Shown one piece after another: positions 18,177-26,908 of a stretch of 64,000 bases of DNA. Below the pieces are notes generated by a model. It was not told the origin of the DNA, did not search any database, and saw only the letters and a list, made by a program, of their open reading frames with translations. Where the stretch lies: positions 1-64,000 of the forward strand of contig JBFGZS010000018.1 in the NCBI GenBank assembly GCA_041586615.1. The letters are read 5' to 3'. Position 1 is the first letter of the stretch; each line of letters starts with the position of its first letter. The stretch is from Motiliproteus sp041586615 (GTDB lineage Bacteria; Pseudomonadota; Gammaproteobacteria; Pseudomonadales; Balneatricaceae). The translations under genes and the position numbers were made by a program.

Positions 18177-19213
18177 CCTTTACCCTGAAAGAGACCGCCA
18201 ATAGCCTGGCTTAATTGGCTGGAGCGATCGGGGTTGCGGAAACACGCCATGATGCGATGCCGCATGCCGGGTATAAAGACCAGGTCGGCGATCACCTGGT
18301 TGAAGCAGCCCTGGCCGATCGGATTGTTCGCCAGCGCCTCGAGAAACTGCAGGCACAGGGCCGGGTCGTCGAGGTCTTTCCAGCAGCGGCTGGCGATGGC
18401 CGCCAAAATTTCGATGTCATGGCCCCAGGGGCTGCGCAGTACCGAGGTCAGCGCCGTATGGCGAATCGCCGTCGCGGGACTCTGCGACAGGCCGCGCAAT
18501 AATGCGCCGATCAGGGTGGCTGCGCTGGAATCGGCCAGCTCATGTTGCAGGCGCTGTGCCAAGGCGCTGCTCAGGATTGCACCGGGCTGGTGGTGTTCCA
18601 GCTGGGCAGCCAGGGCCTCCAGGGGTTGCTGGGGCAGCTTGTCGATGGCGGCCGCGAGCCGCTGGCTGTTCTGCGCGTCATCCAGACGAGCGCAGATATC
18701 GGCAATCCCCTGCAGGCCGATAAAATTCCATTGCTCGAAACCCAAGGCACCGCTGAAGTACTCCTGGGCATGGCTGTAAAAAGAGGAGGGGGGCTGATTA
18801 AGCGTACTGGACGCTTTGGCGTGAAAAGCGGCCATTTTCTCCTGGTCGGGGGTGAAGGAAAAGGGGTTGTCCTTGAGCGGGTCTTCCTCGCTGTTCTTGT
18901 CGAGAAGCGATTGGCCGACACTGCTGGCCAGACGATTGAGAAAGTCATCCCGGGCCGCCTGAACCAGCAAGCCCTGCTCATCTAGCGGCAGTTTCAGGAA
19001 CCAGATCAGATGTTGATCCCGCTGCTTAGGATTCCACAGCAAGACGCCTATCCACGCGTGATGCAAGAAGGGCAACGGGTAGGGTTGGGTGGTCTTTTCG
19101 AAGCTAAGGAACGCGTCAACGGACAGTTTACTGACGCGCCGGCCCATATCGTACAGGCGAAAGGAGGCATCGGTGTTACGGAGGAATTCGGTGAGTGTCT
19201 GTATGGTCTGCAT
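18173..19213 (-). CDS. DUF3549 family protein
   Basis: A soluble protein of about 346 aa from the ATG at 19213, matching the DUF3549 family of gammaproteobacteria (N-terminus TLTEFLRNTDASFRLYDMGR, then HHAWIGVLLWN and WFLKLPLDEQG). No biochemical role is known to me. The C-terminal half is rich in Leu/Ala helices and may be a HEAT-like solenoid (inference). The longer frame from 19285 is rejected because family members start at the MQTIQTL region. It is coupled to pepQ by an ATGA overlap. Confidence 0.75.
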   Translation of the reverse strand: MQTIQTLTEFLRNTDASFRLYDMGRRVSKLSVDAFLSFEKTTQPYPLPFLHHAWIGVLLWNPKQRDQHLIWFLKLPLDEQGLLVQAARDDFLNRLASSVGQSLLDKNSEEDPLKDNPFSFTPDQEKMAAFHAKASSTLNQPPSSFYSHAQEYFSGALGFEQWNFIGLQGIADICARLDDAQNSQRLAAAIDKLPQQPLEALAAQLEHHQPGAILSSALAQRLQHELADSSAATLIGALLRGLSQSPATAIRHTALTSVLRSPWGHDIEILAAIASRCWKDLDDPALCLQFLEALANNPIGQGCFNQVIADLVFIPGMRHRIMACFRNPDRSSQLSQAIGGLFQGKG

Positions 19214-19327
19214 GGGCTCAGTTGGCTGGTTGTCTGGTTGACGGTTACTGGATCGGGTTACAATGGCGGCTATTCTAGCATCCAATAGGCTTCGGGTGGG
19301 TAGGCCATCGCGCGCCCTGGCGGGTGG

Positions 19328-19684
19328 ATGTTCGTTGCAGCACAGGAGTCAGGCTTGCAAGATACGGCTAATGCAGCACATGCTACGATGGCATCAACGG
19401 CGTCGGCAGGGCTCAGGCCTACGCCGTCGCATTGGTATGTTTACATGATAAAAACCCGTACCGGCAAGCTCTATACCGGTATCACGACCTGCCTTGCTCG
19501 GCGCTATCGCGAACACTGCCGTGGCCAAGGGGCCAAGTTTTTTTTCAGTGATCCACCGGAAGCCATCGTCTATCAGGCGCCTTACCCTTGCCGAAGCAGC
19601 GCCAGCAAGGAAGAGTATCGTATCAAGCAACTGCCGCGCCGTGAGAAGCTGCAGATGCTTGCCCCTGCCGTTCTGTCTGATTAA
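19328..19684 (+). CDS. GIY-YIG nuclease-fold protein (UPF0213/YhbQ type)
   Basis: A compact single-domain GIY-YIG protein. The motif reads WYVYMIKT..GKLYTGIT, followed by the conserved Arg (ARRYREH), AIVYQAPYP and EYRIKQL with the catalytic-type Glu. YhbQ homologues are thought to act on damaged DNA. The core starts near residue 36, so the first about 30 residues may be non-native; a later ATG at 19388 is an alternative, and neither has a good ribosome-binding site. Confidence 0.8.
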   Translation: MFVAAQESGLQDTANAAHATMASTASAGLRPTPSHWYVYMIKTRTGKLYTGITTCLARRYREHCRGQGAKFFFSDPPEAIVYQAPYPCRSSASKEEYRIKQLPRREKLQMLAPAVLSD

Positions 19685-19711
19685 GAGCCATCGCGGGGGT
19701 AACGAATCGCG

Positions 19712-19765
19712 AAGTATGGGAAGTATGGGAAGTATGGGAAGCATAAGAAGTGTAAGAAGCATGAA
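19712..19765. repeat. Six-unit 9-bp tandem array after the GIY-YIG gene
   Basis: AAGTATGGG three times in a row, then AAGCATAAG, AAGTGTAAG and AAGCATGAA, all at nine-base spacing. The first three are identical and the last three degraded, as expected for an old array with a recently expanded end. No gene covers it. Confidence 0.8.
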
Positions 19766-19916
19766 CAGAGGTCATCGGCTGCCTGAGAGGTCGTCGACAG
19801 TCCGGTAAGCCGATCCCGGCTATTGCGCTGGTCGGGACCGGTTTAGCCCTCAGTGGCCGTCGACATGGCGTTCACGCTACCCGGTGGTCGTGTTGGGCTT
19901 TGCCGGTGCTTTTTCG

Positions 19917-20285
19917 TCATGACCCTGGTTCGTCCTGACCTCTGGGCCGAGCCTCGGACAGTGTCTGATCCAACGTGGCAATCAGCATCAGTAATCGCGC
20001 ACTTTCCTGCCCGAATTCCTTGAAGCTTTCCTCGGCGATAGCATGAATATTGCTGTTGCCAGGCAACGGCTGTCCGCGTCGTAATACTTCGCGGATACGC
20101 GGAATCAGTATCCATTGCAGCCACTGGGCCAAACTCAGCGTATCGATGCAAAAAGGCACCGTGCTGCTGAGCGCCGCATCGGACGGCGCATTTTCACGCC
20201 AGAGTCCGAGTCGGCGCAGTTCTGATTCTATCGCACTCAGCTGTTGCGCCAGCGTTGTGTTGCGGGCTTTCACGCGTTCTGTCAT
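19917..20285 (-). CDS. yqcC: YqcC family protein
   Basis: A 122-aa cytosolic helical protein with the YqcC/DUF446 pattern: IESELRRLGLW, PFCIDTLSLAQWLQWILIPR, and IHAIAEESFKE. The function is not established. YqcC is often next to the tRNA pseudouridine synthase truC in other species; here it is instead coupled (four-base overlap) to the DAHP synthase gene. Confidence 0.85.
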   Translation of the reverse strand: MTERVKARNTTLAQQLSAIESELRRLGLWRENAPSDAALSSTVPFCIDTLSLAQWLQWILIPRIREVLRRGQPLPGNSNIHAIAEESFKEFGQESARLLMLIATLDQTLSEARPRGQDEPGS

Positions 20286-21640
20286 GCGTTAGCACGACGC
20301 GCCGCTTTCAGTGTGTCGGCGATCAGGAAAGACAGCTCCAGTACCTGGTCGGCATTTAAGCGTGGGTCGCATTGGGTCTGGTAGCGATCGGCCAACCCTG
20401 CCTCGGTGATCTGGTAAGCGCCGCCGATGCATTCGGTGACATTCTGCCCGGTCATTTCAAAGTGCACACCACCGGCGTAGGTGCCTTCTGCGTTGTGGAC
20501 ATCGAAGAAGCCTTTCATCTCTTTCAGGATGCTATCAACGGCACGGGTTTTCAGACCGTTTTCGGCCGTAATGGTGTTACCGTGCATCGGGTCACAACTC
20601 CAGAGGATATTGTGGCCCTGGGCTTTGACCGCGCGTACCAGCGGCGCCAGCTTGTCGACCACCTTATTGGCGCCCATGCGGGAAATCAGGTTTAGGCGGC
20701 CCGGCTCGTTGTCCGGGTTAAGGATCTCGACCAGGCGCAGCACGTCATCTGTGCTGGTGCTGGGGCCGACTTTCACGCCGATTGGGTTTTTAACCCCACG
20801 CAGGAATTCGATATGAGCCCCGTCAATCTGGCGCGTCCGATCACCAATCCAGAGCATATGGGCAGAGCAGTCGTACCAGTCGCCGCTGAAGCTGTCGCGG
20901 CGGGTCAAGGCTTGCTCGTAGTTCAGCAGCAGCGCCTCGTGAGAGGTGTACAGCGAGGTTTCATGAAGCTGCGGCGTGTTGCTTGCGCTGATACCGCAGG
21001 CCTCCATAAAGGCCAATGCCTGGTCAATCTGCTCGGACAGGGTTTGGTAGCGCTCACCCAGTGGGCTCTTGGCCACAAAATCGAGGTTCCAGCGATGTAC
21101 CTGATTCAGATCGGCAAAACCGCCCTGGGCAAAGGCGCGCAGCAGGTTTTGGGTCGACGCGGCCTGGTTATAGGCTTGCAGCAAGCGTTCCGGGTCAGGG
21201 ACTCTGGCTTCGGCGGTGAAGGCAATATCGTTGATGATATCACCACGGTAGCTCGGAAGGGCCACCCCATTGATGGTTTCAACATCGGAGGAGCGAGGCT
21301 TGGCAAACTGACCGGCTATGCGCCCGACTTTTACCACGGGACAACCGCCGGCAAAGGTCAGCACCACGGCCATCTGCAGCAGGACCTTGAAGGTATCGCG
21401 GATCGTGTCGGCATGAAATTCGGAGAAGGTTTCGGCGCAGTCACCGCCCTGCAGTAGAAAGGCTTTACCTTGCGTAACGTCTGCGAAGCAGCGCTTTAGC
21501 GAACGGACTTCGCCGGCAAAGACCAGCGGCGGACGCTGGCCAAGGATGCCTTCGATTTCACAAACCCGTGCCGGGTCGGGATAACTGGGTTGTTGCAGGA
21601 TTGGTTTGTCGCGCCAGCTAGCCGGATGCCAGTTACCCAT
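20282..21640 (-). CDS. Class II 3-deoxy-7-phosphoheptulonate synthase (DAHP synthase)
   Basis: First step of the shikimate pathway: phosphoenolpyruvate plus erythrose-4-phosphate to DAHP. It is of the plant-like class II type, recognised from SWRDKPILQQPSYPD, FAGEVRSLK, FLLQGGDCAETF, IGDRTRQIDGAH, IGVKVGPSTS, and WSCDPMHGNT. I chose ATG 21640 (MGNWHPASW) because homologues start there and AAGG lies nine bases upstream; the open frame extends to 21697 without support. About 452 aa. It overlaps yqcC by four bases. Confidence 0.93.
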   Translation of the reverse strand: MGNWHPASWRDKPILQQPSYPDPARVCEIEGILGQRPPLVFAGEVRSLKRCFADVTQGKAFLLQGGDCAETFSEFHADTIRDTFKVLLQMAVVLTFAGGCPVVKVGRIAGQFAKPRSSDVETINGVALPSYRGDIINDIAFTAEARVPDPERLLQAYNQAASTQNLLRAFAQGGFADLNQVHRWNLDFVAKSPLGERYQTLSEQIDQALAFMEACGISASNTPQLHETSLYTSHEALLLNYEQALTRRDSFSGDWYDCSAHMLWIGDRTRQIDGAHIEFLRGVKNPIGVKVGPSTSTDDVLRLVEILNPDNEPGRLNLISRMGANKVVDKLAPLVRAVKAQGHNILWSCDPMHGNTITAENGLKTRAVDSILKEMKGFFDVHNAEGTYAGGVHFEMTGQNVTECIGGAYQITEAGLADRYQTQCDPRLNADQVLELSFLIADTLKAARRANA

Positions 21641-21753
21641 AGTGTCAACCTTCAATTCATGTTGTCTGACCAAAAGAGAGTCCGGTAGTGTACGCACTGG
21701 CGATAGAGATTCAAGTCCGCTGTGCGTACACCCCCGTTGAACGGGGGGAGGTC

Positions 21754-21917
21754 TTATTAAGGCGGCAGCTTAATACCGAGTAAAAAATGTCGCCTTAATA
21801 GGCGGTTCATGGATGAACCGCCGTGGCGTAAAGCCGCGTGAGACAAGGACGGACAGGCGCCGGCCTTGTCGTCATCAAAAGACCGAACGGATCGGTATTT
21901 TGATGCCGGGTTAACAG
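21754..21917 (+). repeat. Dispersed MITE-like repeat, copy B (full length)
   Basis: The best-preserved copy, 164 bp. The left end TTATTAAGGCGGCA and the right end (TGCCGGGTTAACAG) form an imperfect terminal inverted repeat. Inside are a near-perfect hairpin GGCGGTTCAT-GG-ATGAACCGCC and a second pairing block GACAAGG...CCTTGTC. Its right end (21911-21917) overlaps the last codons of metR and supplies the metR stop codon, so the element lies right at, or inserted into, the 3' end of that gene. Confidence 0.88.
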
Positions 21918-22837
21918 TTTTTTGCGGCGGTACGTACACCATCCAGGTTCTTAAAGCAGGTTTCTTTGGCGGTAGCCAGGAAGTCGCACATAAACTCGCT
22001 GTTGACCTGGTCGCTACGGATCGCGGCATAGAGTGTGGACCAGATACCTTTGCCGGTCAGCGCCCGGGCGGTGACGTAGTCGCGTTCGATATACTCGGTG
22101 AGCGCCCAGTTGGGCAGTGCGCTGACGCCACGGCCGCTGGCGACCAGTTGTAACATCATGACGGTCAGTTCTGCGGTGCGCACTTCCTGCGGCTCGATAT
22201 CGGCCGGATCGAGAAACCGGGTAAAGATGTCGAGGCGGTTACGATCGACCGGATAGCAGATCAGGGTTTCATCCTGCAGGTCCTGGGGTTCAATGTGATT
22301 TTTGCGCGCGAGTTTGTGTTTGTTGCTTACCGCCAGCAGCATTTCGTAGGAAAACAAGGGTTCATAATGGATGCCGTTGATCGGTTGCGGATCGGAGGTG
22401 ATCACGAGGTCAAGATCACCGCGGGCCAAAACCGGCAGGGGAGAGAAGTTAAAGCCGCTGGCCAGGTCCATTTCAACTTCAGGCCAGTTTTCCCGGAAGC
22501 GATCGATGGTGGGCATCAGCCACTGAAAGCAACTGTGGCACTCGATCGACATGTTCAGGCGGCCTGCTTCACCGCCGGCGAGGCGAACGATGTCGCGCTC
22601 GGCGTTACGCATCATTGGCAGCACGTCTTCGGCAAGTTGTAGCAGTCGCTGACCGGCACTGGTGAAGCAGATGGGTTTGGTCTTGCGAATGAACAGGGAG
22701 CAGCCGAGTTTGTCTTCGAGGTCCTTGATTTGGTGTGAGAGGGCAGACTGCGTCAGAAATACCCGGTCTGCTGCTTCGACGAGGCTTCCCGTGTCACGAA
22801 GCGCTGCCAGGGTTTTCAGGTGTCTGAGTTCGATCAT
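21911..22837 (-). CDS. metR: LysR-type regulator MetR
   Basis: A 308-aa LysR-family activator of methionine biosynthesis (met genes) using homocysteine as co-inducer. It parallels E. coli MetR throughout: MIELRHLKTLAALRDTGSL, winged helix with TQSALSHQIKDLE, then IECHSCFQWLMP, DLVITSDP, ICYPVDRNRLD and SALPNWALTEYI. The final codons overlap repeat copy B, so the native C-terminus may have been altered. A perfect MetR box lies about 170 bp upstream. Confidence 0.92.
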   Translation of the reverse strand: MIELRHLKTLAALRDTGSLVEAADRVFLTQSALSHQIKDLEDKLGCSLFIRKTKPICFTSAGQRLLQLAEDVLPMMRNAERDIVRLAGGEAGRLNMSIECHSCFQWLMPTIDRFRENWPEVEMDLASGFNFSPLPVLARGDLDLVITSDPQPINGIHYEPLFSYEMLLAVSNKHKLARKNHIEPQDLQDETLICYPVDRNRLDIFTRFLDPADIEPQEVRTAELTVMMLQLVASGRGVSALPNWALTEYIERDYVTARALTGKGIWSTLYAAIRSDQVNSEFMCDFLATAKETCFKNLDGVRTAAKNC

Positions 22838-23004
22838 GGCCCCTCCTTATATATCAACAGCATCCAGCCGGTGCGTATCCTGGCGGGCACTATGATGCCG
22901 CTTTGCACCCGCCCTGCACCCTATGTATTCACCGGTCTCGGCGCTGTCGGCACGGAGACAGGGTGAAACAGGCGTGGAGCAGATAGGGTGAAACCGCATC
23001 GTTA

Positions 23005-23017
23005 TGAACAAAATTCA
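23005..23017. promoter_or_regulatory. MetR box (TGAACAAAATTCA)
   Basis: TGAA-N5-TTCA is the consensus MetR operator, and this copy is perfect and palindromic. It sits 168 bp upstream of the metR start with no divergent met gene in range, so it most likely serves autoregulation of metR. Confidence 0.65.
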
Positions 23018-23147
23018 AGTAAGTATAGTACGCGGGCATTCGCTAAGGCGAATCGCTGGCAGAAATAAACCCCTGTTGGCGCCGGTTGGCGCTAGGCGCG
23101 CTGAAAACACTCAGCCGTGACCGCACCGTGAGCGAAAGTTCTGGGGT

Positions 23148-23171
23148 GGAGGGGCGGTGTGACGCCCCTCC
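23148..23171 (-). terminator. Hairpin downstream of argF
   Basis: GGAGGGGCG and CGCCCCTCC pair perfectly over nine bases around a six-base loop, just past the argF stop. There is no U-run on the argF side, so it may stabilise the 3' end or act with Rho rather than as a classical intrinsic terminator. Confidence 0.55.
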
Positions 23172-23180
23172 ATTTACTTG

Positions 23181-24095
23181 TTAGCCCTGAGGGCCGAGTA
23201 ACAGGAATTCCATCAGTGCTTTTTGTGCGTGCAGCCGGTTTTCGGCTTCATCAAAGACAACTGCGCGTGGATCGTCGAGCATATTCTCACTGATCTCTTC
23301 GCCCCGGTGGGCGGGCAGGCAGTGCATAAAGAGGGCGTCAGGCTTGGCCAGGTCCATCAGTGCAGGGTTGACCTGATAGGTGGCGAATGCCTTCATGCGC
23401 TCCTTTTGCTCCTCTTCCTGGCCCATCGAAGCCCAGACATCCGTCACAACCAGGTCTGCGCCGGTCACGGCCTGCTGGGGGGTGTCGCACAGGGTCACCC
23501 TGTCGCCGGCTTCGGTGAGGAATTCGGGCTTGGTGCGGTAGCCTTCGGGGCTGGCGATACGCAGCTGGAAGTCAAACTGGATAGCCGCGTTGATGTAGGA
23601 GTTGCTCATATTGTTGCCATCGCCGACCCAGGCGACGGTCTTGCCCTGAATGCTGCCGCGGTGCTCGACGTAGGTCTGCACATCCGCCAGTAACTGGCAG
23701 GGGTGGTAATCATCGGTCAGTGCATTGATGACGGGGACTTGTGAGTATTCGGCAAAGCGTTTGAGCAGCGCGTGATCGAAGGTGCGGATCATAATGATGT
23801 CGACCATACGCGAGATGACCCGGGCGCTATCTTCAACCGGCTCTCCGCGGCCGAGTTGGGTATCGCGGGGCGAGAGAAACAGGGCGTGCCCGCCAAACTG
23901 GGCGGTACCGGCTTCGAAGGAGACCCGGGTCCGGGTTGATGACTTTTCGAAGATCATCCCCAGAACCTTGTTTTTCATGGGCTCATAGGTTTCACCTGCC
24001 CGCAGCATACGCTTGAGCTCGATAGCGCGTTGGATGATGCCGTTTAGCTCAGTCGGGCTGAGATCTTTCAGGGTGAGAAAATGTCTGGTGCTCAT
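23181..24095 (-). CDS. argF: Ornithine carbamoyltransferase
   Basis: Arginine biosynthesis: ornithine plus carbamoyl phosphate to citrulline, cytosolic trimer. 304 aa with the carbamoyl-phosphate motif SSTRTR, the HPCQLLAD segment (here YHPCQLLAD), DVWASMGQEEE and HCLPAHRGEEI. It lies 61 bp downstream of argD on the same strand and is probably cotranscribed. Confidence 0.96.
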   Translation of the reverse strand: MSTRHFLTLKDLSPTELNGIIQRAIELKRMLRAGETYEPMKNKVLGMIFEKSSTRTRVSFEAGTAQFGGHALFLSPRDTQLGRGEPVEDSARVISRMVDIIMIRTFDHALLKRFAEYSQVPVINALTDDYHPCQLLADVQTYVEHRGSIQGKTVAWVGDGNNMSNSYINAAIQFDFQLRIASPEGYRTKPEFLTEAGDRVTLCDTPQQAVTGADLVVTDVWASMGQEEEQKERMKAFATYQVNPALMDLAKPDALFMHCLPAHRGEEISENMLDDPRAVVFDEAENRLHAQKALMEFLLLGPQG

Positions 24096-24156
24096 AATAG
24101 GTCACTCCGGACAGCCTGCCGACGGCTGTCCATAAAGTTGCATAAAGTTGATCGGG

Positions 24157-25353
24157 TCAGGACGGGAGGTCTTCGTCCGCTGCGGTGATTTTTATCAGCG
24201 TGGAAATAACGCCGACAATAAGGTTAACTTCGTTATCGTTGATAATGAGTGGCGGTAAGAGCCGGATAACGGTGCCGCCGCCCGTCACATTGATCAGAAT
24301 GCCTTTAACTTTCGCCAGCACCGTCAGTTCGGTGCAAGGGCGGTCTAGCTCTATACCGATCATCAGGCCTTGGCCGCGAATATCTGTCACGCAGCTGGTG
24401 TTGGCGAGCTCGTCTTTAAAGCCTTGCAGAATCTGCGCGCCATGCTGCGCGGCGCGCTCCATCAGGTTATCCGCGGTTAACGTATTAACGACGGCCAGGG
24501 CCGCAGCGCAGGCCAGCGGGTTGCCGCCGAACGTTGAGCCATGTGTGCCGGTCGTCAGGGTTTTCGCCGCAGCGCCGCGTGCCAGGCAGGCACCGATGGG
24601 AACGCCGTTGCCCAGTCCTTTAGCGGTGGTGACGACATCGGGCAGGATCTTGCTGTGCTGGTACGCAAAATATTGACCGGTACGCCCGTTACCGGTTTGG
24701 ACTTCGTCGAGCATCAGTAGCCATTGTTGCTCGTCGCACAGGGCGCGTAATTGCGCAAGGTAATCATCGGCAGGAATAATCACGCCGGCTTCACCTTGAA
24801 TGGGCTCGGCCAGAATGGCGACCACATTCGGATTGGTGCGGGCAATCGTGCGGATCGATTCGATATCGTTATAGGGCGTGCGGATAAAGCCGGATACCAG
24901 GGGTTCGAAGCCGGCCTGGACCTTGCGGTTGCCGGTGGCCGTGAGCGTGGCCAGTGTGCGGCCGTGAAAGGCATTTTCCATCACAATAATGGTCGGGTTG
25001 GCGATCCCTTTGCGATGTCCGTAAAGGCGGGCGAGTTTAATCGCCGCTTCATTCGCCTCTGCACCTGAGTTGGAGAAAAACACCCTGTCCATGCCGGACA
25101 GCTGTGTCAGCTTTTGCGCAAGCTCTTCCTGAAGGGGGAGCGTGTAAAGGTTTGAGGTGTGCAGGAGTTTTTGTGCTTGGTTGGTGATGGCCTGTGTGAC
25201 GGCAGGGTGTGTATGACCCAATCCACACACGGCGATACCGCTCAGTGCATCGAGGAACTTGTTACCCTGTGTATCGTATAACCAAGCACCCTGGCCGCGT
25301 TCAAAGGCGACTGACATCGGTGCGTACGTACCCATCAAGGATTGCGAAGCCAT
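24157..25353 (-). CDS. argD: Acetylornithine aminotransferase family protein
   Basis: PLP-dependent class III aminotransferase converting N-acetylglutamate semialdehyde to N-acetylornithine (and possibly succinyl-DAP in lysine synthesis). 398 aa. Visible: SGIAVCGLGHTHP, NSGAEANEAAIKLAR, NAFHGRT, LDEVQTGNGRTG, and the PLP lysine in TTAKGLGNGVPIGA. Adjacent argF supports the arginine role. Divergent from grxD. Confidence 0.93.
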   Translation of the reverse strand: MASQSLMGTYAPMSVAFERGQGAWLYDTQGNKFLDALSGIAVCGLGHTHPAVTQAITNQAQKLLHTSNLYTLPLQEELAQKLTQLSGMDRVFFSNSGAEANEAAIKLARLYGHRKGIANPTIIVMENAFHGRTLATLTATGNRKVQAGFEPLVSGFIRTPYNDIESIRTIARTNPNVVAILAEPIQGEAGVIIPADDYLAQLRALCDEQQWLLMLDEVQTGNGRTGQYFAYQHSKILPDVVTTAKGLGNGVPIGACLARGAAAKTLTTGTHGSTFGGNPLACAAALAVVNTLTADNLMERAAQHGAQILQGFKDELANTSCVTDIRGQGLMIGIELDRPCTELTVLAKVKGILINVTGGGTVIRLLPPLIINDNEVNLIVGVISTLIKITAADEDLPS

Positions 25354-25613
25354 AAGAACGTTCTCCCTATACTACCGGATTAGAGCGGCCAAGAAGGCCG
25401 GAAAAAAACGTCCATTCTAGTCGGAGGTAGGTGAGGTATGCAAAAAAAAGCACCCGTTTTTTGTGGGGCAAAGCCCCTGATGTGCGGTTGCAGGCGGTAA
25501 TGTGAAAAAAATCATTTTTAACCTGACAAGAATGGTCGGATATGTGTATCATTTGTACCAACTGGCCAGCTAGGGTCATAATGGCATTTTTCATTGTAGC
25601 TAGGTGAATACTC

Positions 25614-25949
25614 ATGTCTTCAGTTGTTGACACTATTAAAGATCAGATCGGTAATAACGGCATTCTTCTTTACATGAAAGGAACGCCCAAGTTTCCTCAG
25701 TGCGGATTTTCTGCTCAGACGGTTGAAGCGGTAATGAATTGCGGTGAGAAATTTGCGTTCGTCAATATTCTGGAGAACCCGGAAATTCGTGCTGAGTTGC
25801 CGAAATATGCTAACTGGCCTACGTTTCCTCAATTATGGGTGAATGGAGAGCTGGTCGGTGGTTGCGATATTGTGGTCGAAATGAGCAAGAACGGCGAGCT
25901 TGAAGAATTGATCAAGAGCGCCGCTGCATCGCAGCTTACTGATAATTAA
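25614..25949 (+). CDS. grxD: Monothiol glutaredoxin, Grx4 family
   Basis: A 111-aa CGFS-type glutaredoxin that carries and delivers [2Fe-2S] clusters. Active site PQCGFS with Cys30, then WPTFPQLWVNGELVGGCDIV, the glutathione-binding part. The start has AGGTGA upstream. A peroxiredoxin gene follows by 58 bp and may share the transcript, linking iron-sulfur supply and peroxide defence. Confidence 0.95.
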   Translation: MSSVVDTIKDQIGNNGILLYMKGTPKFPQCGFSAQTVEAVMNCGEKFAFVNILENPEIRAELPKYANWPTFPQLWVNGELVGGCDIVVEMSKNGELEELIKSAAASQLTDN

Positions 25950-26007
25950 TAGCAATACCGTGCTTTGGGTATTGCGCTAAACGATAAAGCAGAAGGATTT
26001 TTTCACT

Positions 26008-26610
26008 ATGAGCGTACTTGTTGGTAAAGAAGCACCAGACTTTACAGTTCCTGCGGTGCTGGGCGATGGGCAGATTGTTGATGGTTTCAATCTGAAAACA
26101 GCGATCAAAGGAAAATACGGCCTGGTGTTTTTCTACCCACTGGACTTTACCTTTGTATGTCCTTCGGAGCTGATTGCTCTGGATCACCGGGTCGATGCGT
26201 TTAAAGAGCGTAATGTTGAGGTGATTGGCGTGTCCATCGACTCGCATTTTACCCATAACGCATGGCGTAACACGCCGGTCAACCAAGGCGGTATCGGCGC
26301 GGTGAAGTACACGCTGGCAGCCGATATGAATCATGAGATCTGTAAAGCGTACGATGTAGAGTCTGCCGGTGGTATGGCGCTGCGTGGTGCCTTTCTGATC
26401 GATACCCATGGTGTGGTACGTTCTCAGATTGTGAACGACCTGCCGCTGGGACGTAATATGGATGAGTTGTTGCGTCTGGTTGACGCGCTGCAGTTCCATG
26501 AAGAGCACGGTGAAGTCTGTCCGGCCGGTTGGCAGAAGGGTGAAAAGGGTATGAATGCCTCGCCTGATGGTGTGGCTGATTACCTGGCCGGTAATGCCGA
26601 CAAGCTGTAA
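26008..26610 (+). CDS. Typical 2-Cys peroxiredoxin (AhpC/TSA family)
   Basis: A 200-aa thiol peroxidase reducing H2O2 and organic peroxides. Peroxidatic Cys51 lies in DFTFVCPSE and the resolving Cys near residue 171 in GEVCPAGWQKG, followed by the C-terminal tail of typical 2-Cys enzymes. It sits between grxD and rnt, the order I recall from Pseudomonas. A strong terminator follows. Confidence 0.95.
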   Translation: MSVLVGKEAPDFTVPAVLGDGQIVDGFNLKTAIKGKYGLVFFYPLDFTFVCPSELIALDHRVDAFKERNVEVIGVSIDSHFTHNAWRNTPVNQGGIGAVKYTLAADMNHEICKAYDVESAGGMALRGAFLIDTHGVVRSQIVNDLPLGRNMDELLRLVDALQFHEEHGEVCPAGWQKGEKGMNASPDGVADYLAGNADKL

Positions 26611-26631
26611 TACGCTCATAGCCTTTGCAGT

Positions 26632-26659
26632 AAAAAAGCCCGCGTTAGCGGGCTTTTTT
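26632..26659 (+). terminator. Intrinsic terminator after peroxiredoxin
   Basis: A6-GCCCGC-GTTA-GCGGGC-T6: a perfect stem with a four-base loop and flanking A and T runs, so it can work in both directions. It lies 21 bp past the peroxiredoxin stop. Confidence 0.92.
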
Positions 26660-26745
26660 GTGTGAGCTGTTTTTTTTCGGGGGCTAGTGCCGGTATGAAT
26701 AATTGGTGCTGATGCTTGGTGCTGGTGTTAATGGTTGGGCGGGTG

Positions 26746-26899
26746 TTGATAGTTGGTGCCGGTATTGTTGATAGTTGGCGCCGGTATTATTGATAGTTGG
26801 CGCCGGTATTATTGATAGTTGGTGCCGGTATTGTTGATAGTTGGTGCCGGTATTGTTGATAGTTGGTGCCGGTATTATTAATAGTTGGTACCGGCACCC
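26746..26899. repeat. Seven-unit 22-bp tandem array between peroxiredoxin and rnt
   Basis: The unit TTGATAGTTGGYGCCGGTAT (plus two bases) repeats seven times with exact 22-bp spacing starting at 26746, 26768, 26790, 26812, 26834, 26856 and 26878. Units differ by one or two bases, mostly G/A at the last position. More degraded copies extend left to about 26697. It lies downstream of both convergent genes and outside any real frame. Confidence 0.9.
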
Positions 26900-26908
26900 T
26901 GAGCGGAG

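Larger units (their letters stand above)
22838..23180. other. Region between metR and argF
   Basis: No gene is seen in 343 bp. It holds the MetR box at 23005-23017 and the argF downstream hairpin at 23148-23171. Imperfect repeats of AGGGTGAAAC occur around 22960-22995. Confidence 0.5.

Noticed and set aside
20813..21457. 214-codon plus-strand frame opposite the DAHP synthase gene
   Set aside because: Shadow frame with no motifs; the real gene is on the minus strand.
26746..26899. Possible CRISPR array
   Set aside because: Units are directly adjacent without spacers and no cas genes are near; it is a simple tandem repeat.
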